Part shown: positions 1 through 5,221 of the stretch, piece by piece
Layout: each line of letters starts with the position of its first letter
How positions within the stretch are numbered: position 1 is the first letter of the stretch
From: CAZNMF01 sp035547155
Lineage (GTDB): Bacteria > Acidobacteriota > Vicinamibacteria > Vicinamibacterales > SCN-69-37
DNA length: 7,004 bases
Assembly: GCA_035547155.1 (NCBI GenBank)
Contig: DASZVJ010000169.1
Location: 1 to 7,004, forward strand
Direction of reading: 5' to 3'
Notes under the pieces: generated by a model
Told to the model about the DNA's origin: nothing
Databases searched by the model: none
The model's input: the letters and a program-made list of their open reading frames with translations, nothing else
Made by a program: the position numbers and the translations under genes

Positions 1-152
1 ACGCTCGGGCTCGAGAGAGGAAGCGGTCCGGGTTCCTCTTGGGGCACGGGTGGGCCCGACGCGCATCCCGCCAAAATCCCGATGGCGAGGGCCGATAGGA
101 CGCCGAACAGATGTGGCGGCCGGCGACGCAAACTGCGCGAAACGTTTGTCAC
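1..152 (-). CDS. Small lipoprotein, N-terminal part (3' end outside window)
   Basis: Fifty codons can be read leftwards from a GTG at 152-150 to the window edge. The product starts with a basic n-region (R6, R9, R10, R11), followed by a hydrophobic stretch at about residues 15-28 and a clear lipobox, L27-A28-G29-C30. After the cysteine comes a Ser/Gly/Pro/Glu-rich linker. This is the standard layout of a signal-peptidase-II lipoprotein: C30 would be lipidated and the protein anchored in the membrane. No folded domain is visible in what remains, so its role is unknown. The start is supported by GGAGG on the minus strand (166-162), 9 bases upstream, and by the GTGA overlap with the stop of the KTSC gene, which suggests translational coupling. 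It could be a chance ORF, but a ribosome site, charged n-region, hydrophobic core and lipobox together make that unlikely. Confidence 0.72.
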   Translation of the reverse strand, partial: MTNVSRSLRRRPPHLFGVLSALAIGILAGCASGPPVPQEEPGPLPLSSPS

Positions 153-397
153 GCTTCACCGCCTCCGAATCCCACCACGCCGTGCGCCGCTACACGCTCG
201 TAGCGGTACCGGCCGGCGATCCGCGTGTTGAAGAAATGGCCCTTGGACGCTGCGAGCATCAGGCCGCGATACAGGAACGCCGGAAACTCGAAATAGCGAT
301 ACACGTCGCCGTCGGGAAACTGCACTTCGAGCACCGCGGCGTCCTCGTCGTAGCCGACTGCCTTGATGACCGACGATTCGACCGGCTCGCGCGTCAT
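149..397 (-). CDS. KTSC domain-containing protein
   Basis: An 82-residue protein made almost entirely of one KTSC domain. The domain occurs as a stand-alone bacterial protein and at the C-terminus of some lysyl-tRNA synthetases; its biochemical role is not established. Visible family features are V6-E7-S8-S9 then I11, the AVGYD motif at 13-17, alternating hydrophobic strands with FPDGDVYRYF at 27-36, an FPxxxY turn at 38-43, ASKGHFFN at 50-57, and a closing Y-x-Y-x-R at about 64-68. The length matches stand-alone family members. The ATG at 397-395 gives a full domain, although no good Shine-Dalgarno is visible before it. The stop overlaps the lipoprotein start (GTGA). It is divergent from the AraC-type gene. 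No cytosolic partner can be inferred beyond the coupled lipoprotein. Confidence 0.88.
   Translation of the reverse strand: MTREPVESSVIKAVGYDEDAAVLEVQFPDGDVYRYFEFPAFLYRGLMLAASKGHFFNTRIAGRYRYERVAAHGVVGFGGGEA
162..166 (-). promoter_or_regulatory. Ribosome binding site for the lipoprotein gene
   Basis: GGAGG on the minus strand lies inside the last codons of the KTSC gene, 9 bases before the GTG at 152. It decides the start of the lipoprotein gene and fits re-initiation by ribosomes finishing the KTSC gene. Confidence 0.6.
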
Positions 398-527
398 GTC
401 GTGCTCTGTGGGGACGCGTCAATTCTCACACGGACATGCGTCGTTGGCGACGTGCCTCGACAAACGCAACGCCACCGCAAGAACCATCAAGCGGGAGCGG
501 CTCCGTCGGCCTTACGCTGATGCGGTC

Positions 528-1358
528 GTGAGCGTCACTGGCAAAGCCCTCTGGTACATCGAAAGCCGCCTCGGCGACGATCTGTCGCTCGATCGCATCG
601 CGGGCGCGGCCGGCGTATCGATCTTCCATCTGTGTCGCGCGTTTGCCACATCCACCGGCCGTCCGGTCGCCGCCTACGTCCGCGCCAGGCGTTTGAGCGA
701 AGCCGCGCGAATGCTCGCAGCCGGCGCTCCCGATATTCTCACCGTCGCGCTGGACGCCGGTTACGGCTCGCACGAAGCGTTCACCCGCGCGTTCCGGCAG
801 CAGTTCGAGACGACACCGGAAGACGTCCGCGCGCGCGGCGGCACGAGCCACATTTCATTGCAGGAGGCCCTTCGTATGAATCCGACCGCCACCCGATCGC
901 TCCACCCACCGCGCATCGTCGCGCGTGACGCATTCCTCGTGGCAGGACTCAGCGAGCATTACCATGCGGGCGCCAATGCCGGCATCCCGTCACAGTGGAA
1001 TCGATTCGGGCCGCGCATTGGACACGTCGCCAACGAAGTCCCGGGCGTGTCCTTCGGCGTGGTCTACAACGTCGACGCGTCGAACGACTTCGATTATCTC
1101 TGCGGCGTCGAGGTGACCGAGTTCGCCGACGAGAGGGAACTCACGCATTTGCGTGTGCCGGCGGCCACGTACGCGGTCTTCGAGCATCGCGACCACATTT
1201 CGTCGATTCAGGCGACCTTCACGGCCATCTGGGAGCGCGGATTGACGGAGGCCGGCGTGAAAGCCGCTGACGCGCCCATGTTCGAACGTTACGGCGAGAC
1301 GTTCGATCCCCGTACGGGGCTCGGCGGCGTCGAGCTGTGGGTGCCAATCAAGGCCTGA
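528..1358 (+). CDS. AraC family transcriptional regulator with C-terminal GyrI-like ligand-binding domain
   Basis: A 276-residue cytoplasmic regulator. Residues 8-101 form the AraC DNA-binding domain with two helix-turn-helix units: LSLDRIAGAAGVS near 19-31 with F33, L35 and F39 following, and a second around 70-93 (AxDAGYGSHEAFTRAF), closing with TPEDVR (96-101). Residues 119-276 form a GyrI-like effector domain, shown by the AATYAVFEH strand, E253-x-Y255 and the final E269-x-W271-x-P-I. Proteins of this layout usually bind a small or toxic molecule and switch on a response gene, often nearby; no target is evident here. I chose the GTG at 528 because homologous domains begin a few residues before this point. 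The frame stays open back to an ATG at 363, but that would overlap the KTSC gene and add about 55 residues unlike the family. No strong ribosome site precedes 528. An internal start at 876 has an excellent one. Confidence 0.88.
   Translation: MSVTGKALWYIESRLGDDLSLDRIAGAAGVSIFHLCRAFATSTGRPVAAYVRARRLSEAARMLAAGAPDILTVALDAGYGSHEAFTRAFRQQFETTPEDVRARGGTSHISLQEALRMNPTATRSLHPPRIVARDAFLVAGLSEHYHAGANAGIPSQWNRFGPRIGHVANEVPGVSFGVVYNVDASNDFDYLCGVEVTEFADERELTHLRVPAATYAVFEHRDHISSIQATFTAIWERGLTEAGVKAADAPMFERYGETFDPRTGLGGVELWVPIKA
862..867 (+). promoter_or_regulatory. Strong internal ribosome binding site before an in-frame ATG (876)
   Basis: AGGAGG lies 8 bases before the ATG at 876-878, which is in frame with the AraC-type gene. 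It sits exactly between the DNA-binding domain and the GyrI-like domain. Initiation here would give a free 160-residue GyrI-like protein (876-1358). Confidence 0.5.
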
Positions 1359-1396
1359 CACGCTGCGATCCGGCATCGCCGCACATCGAGTAGCGG

Positions 1397-1429
1397 GCGG
1401 CGATCATCTGGCGTACGATGCGTCGCCGT
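1397..1429 (+). promoter_or_regulatory. Possible hairpin covering the sigma-factor start codon
   Basis: Bases 1397-1403 can pair with 1423-1429, including the first two bases of the GTG start (1428), with one G-U pair. CATC (1405-1408) can pair with GATG (1417-1420) inside, around an 8-base loop. No Shine-Dalgarno is visible before this start. In GC-rich DNA such pairings arise by chance, so this is a weak call. Confidence 0.22.
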
Positions 1430-2129
1430 GCCCTTCGAAACGACGCGGTGGAGCCTCGTGCTCGCGGCCGCCGGGAACGACTCGCAGGCGGCGCGCGTCG
1501 CGCTGTCGTCGCTCTGCCAGTCCTACTGGTATCCGCTTTACGCCTACCTCCGCCGCCGAGGACTCGACCCGGAAGACGCGCGCGATCTGACGCAGGGATT
1601 CCTGGCCTCGCTCATCGAGCGGCAGGACTTCGCGGGACTCCGGCAGGATCGCGGCCGGTTTCGCGCGTTTCTTCTGGCGTCGCTGAAACACTATCTGTCC
1701 AATTGGTCGGCACGCGAACGGACGCAGAAGCGCGGCGGTGACCGGCAGATCGTGCCCCTCGAAAACGCCGAAGGCCAATACGTCGTCGAGCCCGCGGATC
1801 ATGCGACGCCGGAGACGCTCTTCGAGCGGCGCTGGGCGTTGACGGTCGTCGAACGCCTGCTCGCCGATCTTCGCGCCGAGTGGTCGGCCGACGGACGCGC
1901 CGCCGAGTTCGACGAGCTCAAGGCGTGCCTGCTCGGGCACGCGCCGGCTGGTGGATACGCCGCCGTCGCGGCTCGCCTCGAGACGACGGAAGGCGCGGTC
2001 AAAGCCGCAGTCCATCGTCTCAGGCGACGGTTTCAGTCCCTATTGCGCCAGCGCGTCGCGGAAACCGTGGCCGATGAACAGGACGTCGACGACGAGATCC
2101 GTCATCTCATCCAGGCGCTGAGCGCGTAA
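1428..2129 (+). CDS. Sigma-70 family RNA polymerase sigma factor, ECF-like
   Basis: A 233-residue protein with the two-domain layout of ECF sigma factors. Region 2 spans about residues 24-100: a YWYPLYAYLRRRG helix (33-45), then DPEDARDLTQGF (47-58) at the core-binding position, then RGRFRAFLLASLKHYL (75-90). A linker of about 60 residues contains ATPETLFERRWAL (126-138), typical of a family common in Acidobacteria, Planctomycetes and Verrucomicrobia. Region 4 is a helix-turn-helix at about 177-205 (YAAVAARLETTEGAVKAAVHR) that would read the -35 element. An acidic tail follows. It would direct RNA polymerase to a dedicated promoter set. The GTG start gives the family N-terminus (PFETTRWSL). 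No anti-sigma gene is adjacent; instead a Ser/Thr kinase gene follows after 68 bp, a pairing known in these phyla. Residue 55 is a threonine where classical ECF factors usually have a hydrophobic residue. Confidence 0.9.
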   Translation: MPFETTRWSLVLAAAGNDSQAARVALSSLCQSYWYPLYAYLRRRGLDPEDARDLTQGFLASLIERQDFAGLRQDRGRFRAFLLASLKHYLSNWSARERTQKRGGDRQIVPLENAEGQYVVEPADHATPETLFERRWALTVVERLLADLRAEWSADGRAAEFDELKACLLGHAPAGGYAAVAARLETTEGAVKAAVHRLRRRFQSLLRQRVAETVADEQDVDDEIRHLIQALSA

Positions 2130-2141
2130 CCCGCGACACCG

Positions 2142-2184
2142 GTTCTGTCTGATCCAGACGAGGAGCAGTTCTGGCCTCAGACGA
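2142..2184 (+). repeat. Two-copy imperfect direct repeat between sigma and kinase genes
   Basis: GTTCTG followed by CAGACGA occurs twice: 2142-2147 with 2155-2161, and 2168-2173 with 2178-2184. The copies are offset by 26 bases on the left half and 23 on the right. Each is followed by a purine-rich GAG-type stretch. This could be a local duplication or a paired protein-binding site. Confidence 0.45.
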
Positions 2185-2187
2185 ACT

Positions 2188-2192
2188 GGAGG
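2188..2192 (+). promoter_or_regulatory. Ribosome binding site deciding the kinase start
   Basis: GGAGG lies 5 bases before the ATG at 2198. A GTG at 2195 is also in frame but would be only 2 bases from this site, so ATG 2198 is preferred. Confidence 0.65.
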
Positions 2193-2197
2193 ATGTG

Positions 2198-5100
2198 ATG
2201 TCCGAAGCGGTCACGCATCTATCGCGACGATGTCCACGGTGCGGACGCCCACTGCCGCCCGATGCGCCCGAGGGTTTGTGCGCGTCGTGCCTGCTGGCCG
2301 CCGGCGTAGAAACGCTCACCGGATCCGGCGATGCGACCTCGACTGGCGTCGCGTCGGCCGATCCCTTGCGGCCTGGCGCGCCGCGCCTCGTAGACGGCCA
2401 GGTCTGGGGGCCATATCGAATCATCCGGCTGCTCGGCCGCGGCGGGATGGGCGAAGTCTACGAGGCCGAGCAACTCGAGACCGGACGTCGCCTGGCGCTG
2501 AAAGTGCTGCGCAGCACGCTGCGAGGCGACGACGATCGCGCGCGGTTCCTTCGTGAAGGGCAGCTCGCGGCGTCCATCAGCCACCCACACACGGTCTACA
2601 TCTTCGGCAGCGAAGAAGTGGACGGCGCGCCGGCGATCACGATGGAGCTGCTCTCCGGCGGCACGCTGAAAGATCGCGTCGCGGCCGAGGGCGCGATGCC
2701 GCCGGCGGCCGCGGCCTCCGCCGTGCTCGACATCATCGGAGGGCTCGACGCGGCGCAGGCAGCCGGCATTCTCCATCGCGACATCAAGCCGTCGAACTGC
2801 TTCGTGGACGAAGAGGGCGCCGTCAAAGTCGGCGACTTCGGACTGTCGATCTCCACGCTGACACGCGACGTGCGACACGATCTCGCGACGGCGGGCTTCG
2901 AAGGCACGCCGCAATTTGCGGCGCCGGAGCAGTTGCGCGGCGAGCCGCTCGACGTCCGCGCCGACATCTACGCCGTCGGCGGCACGCTCTACTACCTCCT
3001 GACGGGACGGCCGCCGCTCGACGCGCCGGATTTTCGTGCGCTCGTCTCGAAGGTGGCCACTGAGACGCCCGCGTCGCCGCGCGAGCTTCGGCACGACATT
3101 CCGCGCGGGCTCGCGGCCGTCGTGCTGCGATGCCTGGCGAAGACGCCCGCCCACCGGCCACAGTCGTACGCGGCGCTCGCGGATCTCCTACGGCCGTACG
3201 CGTCCGCGCACGAGATCCCCGCGCCGATCGGGACGCGCCTCCTCGCGTGGATCGCCGATTCGCTGATGGTGTCGAGCGTGACGTGGCTGCTCATGTCTTC
3301 GGCCTGGATGGCCGGCTTGACGATCGGATCCACGGTCACGCTGCACCGATTGTCCGCGTGGTCGTGGCTCGCGTCGGCGATCTACTTCTTCGTGCTGGAG
3401 GGTGGTTGGGGCGCGTCGCTGGGCAAGCGGCTCATGGGCGTGCGCGTCACATCCGAGACCGAGACTCGGTGGTGGCTGCGTGTCTTCCTCCGCACCGCGG
3501 TCTTCTACGCGCCCACGCTCATTTTCATGCTGATGAGCGGCCGCCATGTGCAGCCCGACGTCGTGCTGTCGCTGCTCTTGACCATTCCGCTGTTCGCGAC
3601 CGCCCGCCGTGGCAACGGATGGGCCGGCGTCCACGAGCTGTCGAGTCGCACGCGTGTCGTGCAGCGGAACGTCGTCCGGTCGGTCATGCCCATCGCGCCG
3701 AAGACGCCTCTTGTCGATCCCGCGCCTGTCTCCGCTCTTTCGAGACGCGTCGGACCGTACGTCGTGCACACGATGGTCGGCGAGACCGGCGGCGGACGAT
3801 TGTTCGTCGGCATCGATCCGATCCTTCGTCGTCACGTGTGGATTCACGACGTGCCTGCTGGGACGCCGCCGGTCGAGGCCGCGCGGCGTGACATCGCGCG
3901 ACCTGGACGGCTCTACTGGCTCGCAGGACGCCGATCGGCCACCGAGAATTGGGATGCGTTCGAGGCGCCGCGCGGCGAGCCATTCCTCGCGGCGCCGCCC
4001 TCGTCCGATTGGCGCGAGATGCATCGCGCACTTTCGAGCCTGGCGATCGAGCTCGAGGCTTCCGCTCGCGAAGATCGAAACACGCGATTCACGCTCGCCC
4101 ACGTCTGGAGGCGAGCGGACGGACAGCTCGTGCGCCTCGATTTCCCGTGGCCCGCCCCGAGCACGGTCGAGGGGCCTGCCTTGACCGCATCGGATGCGAG
4201 TCGGACGCTCACTTCCGTCGAGCTGCTCGCGGCAGTCTCGAGGCGTCTTGCTGCGCCAGGCGTCGAGCCGGCCGCGCCGCTGTCGGCGACACGACTGCTG
4301 AATCGACTCTCGAGCGGCGCGCCGCCCGCGCTCGCGGACGTCACGACGGAGCTCGCGCGTCTCGCGTCGGTGCCGGATCGTGCCTCACGCGTCCGTCGTG
4401 CGTTGCCGATGCTGTTGGCGGCCGTGCCGGTGGGCGCACTGTTCCTTGTCGTCACGGTGATGCTTCCCACGATCGCGCGATCCCTTCAGGGAGAGAACAG
4501 CGAGATTCGATCGACGCAGACGTTTCTGCGGTGGATGGCGTGGATCACGGACCCGCAGGCCAATGCCGAGCTCAAGACACAGGAGCAGCGCACGGCGGCA
4601 GAGCAGTATGTGGCGGCGCACTTCCGCTCGCAGCTCACGAGCGAGGAGTTCTGGAACACGCAGCTGCCTCAGATCGAGCCGTTTCTCGGGATGAGACGGA
4701 CCGCGGCGGAGCTCGCCGCGCGCTATCCGATCGTCTCTCCCGACGATCTCGCTCGTGCCTCCGCCATCGTCGCGCCGCAGATTCAAGAGTTGGCCGCGCA
4801 GCGCGCCAACATGGGCGTGAGCGTTCCTGCCGGCGGCGAGGCGCTGCGCGGCTTTGTCGCCAGCGGGTTCTCATCCATTCCAGTGTTGCTCTCGATCGTG
4901 TGCGGCCTGATGTCGGTGCTCGCGGCGCCGGGCGGTCTCATCACGCGGGCGCTCGGCCAGGCGGTGGTACGGCGCGATGGCCGAGAGATTGGCCGTGCGC
5001 GATCGGCGATCCGGTTCTTGATCGCGTGGTCGCCGGCGCTGGTGTGCATCGCCTGTGTCGGAGTCCCCATGGTCGGAACGCCGCGCGTGTCTCCGAACGT

Positions 5101-5221
5101 GGCGTTCGTCGTGGGCAGCCTCGCGTGTCTCGTGATGGCGGCAGGCGCCGTGTGGACGATCGCGAATCCCGCGCGCGGACCGCACGATCGCATCGCCGGC
5201 ACGTGGGTGGTGCCAAGATGA
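2198..5221 (+). CDS. Membrane Ser/Thr protein kinase with duplicated kinase-RDD architecture
   Basis: A 1007-residue protein. C12-x2-C15 and C28-x2-C31 form an N-terminal zinc ribbon. Residues 71-333 are a Hanks-type kinase with all key residues: G80-x-G82-G83-x-G85 loop, K102, helix-C E120, H193-R194-D195 with K197 and N200, D213-F214-G215, A242-P243-E244, D256 and R320. It should phosphorylate Ser/Thr in the cytoplasm. Residues 343-488 are an RDD membrane domain (R347, D354, four likely membrane segments from about 355 to 468, closing GVHELSSRTRVV). Residues 519 to about 660 resemble a kinase again but are degenerate: H550 replaces the lysine, R630 aligns with the catalytic Asp, H635 with the Asn, and DFG is DFP (648-650). 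Membrane segments follow at about 736-759, 888-911, 937-957 and 967-988, with an RDD-like ending GPHDRIAGTWVV (994-1005). Residues 760-885 should lie outside the membrane. It follows a sigma factor gene and overlaps the next gene by 4 bases. Confidence 0.92.
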   Translation: MSEAVTHLSRRCPRCGRPLPPDAPEGLCASCLLAAGVETLTGSGDATSTGVASADPLRPGAPRLVDGQVWGPYRIIRLLGRGGMGEVYEAEQLETGRRLALKVLRSTLRGDDDRARFLREGQLAASISHPHTVYIFGSEEVDGAPAITMELLSGGTLKDRVAAEGAMPPAAAASAVLDIIGGLDAAQAAGILHRDIKPSNCFVDEEGAVKVGDFGLSISTLTRDVRHDLATAGFEGTPQFAAPEQLRGEPLDVRADIYAVGGTLYYLLTGRPPLDAPDFRALVSKVATETPASPRELRHDIPRGLAAVVLRCLAKTPAHRPQSYAALADLLRPYASAHEIPAPIGTRLLAWIADSLMVSSVTWLLMSSAWMAGLTIGSTVTLHRLSAWSWLASAIYFFVLEGGWGASLGKRLMGVRVTSETETRWWLRVFLRTAVFYAPTLIFMLMSGRHVQPDVVLSLLLTIPLFATARRGNGWAGVHELSSRTRVVQRNVVRSVMPIAPKTPLVDPAPVSALSRRVGPYVVHTMVGETGGGRLFVGIDPILRRHVWIHDVPAGTPPVEAARRDIARPGRLYWLAGRRSATENWDAFEAPRGEPFLAAPPSSDWREMHRALSSLAIELEASAREDRNTRFTLAHVWRRADGQLVRLDFPWPAPSTVEGPALTASDASRTLTSVELLAAVSRRLAAPGVEPAAPLSATRLLNRLSSGAPPALADVTTELARLASVPDRASRVRRALPMLLAAVPVGALFLVVTVMLPTIARSLQGENSEIRSTQTFLRWMAWITDPQANAELKTQEQRTAAEQYVAAHFRSQLTSEEFWNTQLPQIEPFLGMRRTAAELAARYPIVSPDDLARASAIVAPQIQELAAQRANMGVSVPAGGEALRGFVASGFSSIPVLLSIVCGLMSVLAAPGGLITRALGQAVVRRDGREIGRARSAIRFLIAWSPALVCIACVGVPMVGTPRVSPNVAFVVGSLACLVMAAGAVWTIANPARGPHDRIAGTWVVPR

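Noticed and set aside
50..520. 156-codon plus-strand frame over the KTSC gene
   Set aside because: Low-complexity Arg-rich translation opposite a well-recognised domain; a shadow.
363..527. Extended N-terminus of the AraC-type regulator from ATG 363 or ATG 396
   Set aside because: It overlaps the KTSC gene on the opposite strand, the added residues do not look like the family, and the domain begins naturally after the GTG at 528.
1365..1379. GCGAT-CCGGC-ATCGC hairpin after the AraC-type gene as a terminator
   Set aside because: Five-base stem and no T tract; too weak.
1414..1419. TACGAT as a -10 box for a leaderless sigma-factor transcript
   Set aside because: No matching -35 element about 17 bases upstream, and the hexamer is common by chance.
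2219..4102. Long minus-strand frames opposite the kinase (311 and 304 codons)
   Set aside because: Arg/His/Asp-rich translations typical of antisense frames in GC-rich genes, with no domain or ribosome site.
3949..5217. Open frame continuing upstream of the secreted-protein gene through the kinase gene (897 codons in total)
   Set aside because: The upstream part is Arg/Gly/Ala-rich, has no recognisable domain and is fully overlapped by the kinase with its intact motifs; it is a GC-bias shadow.
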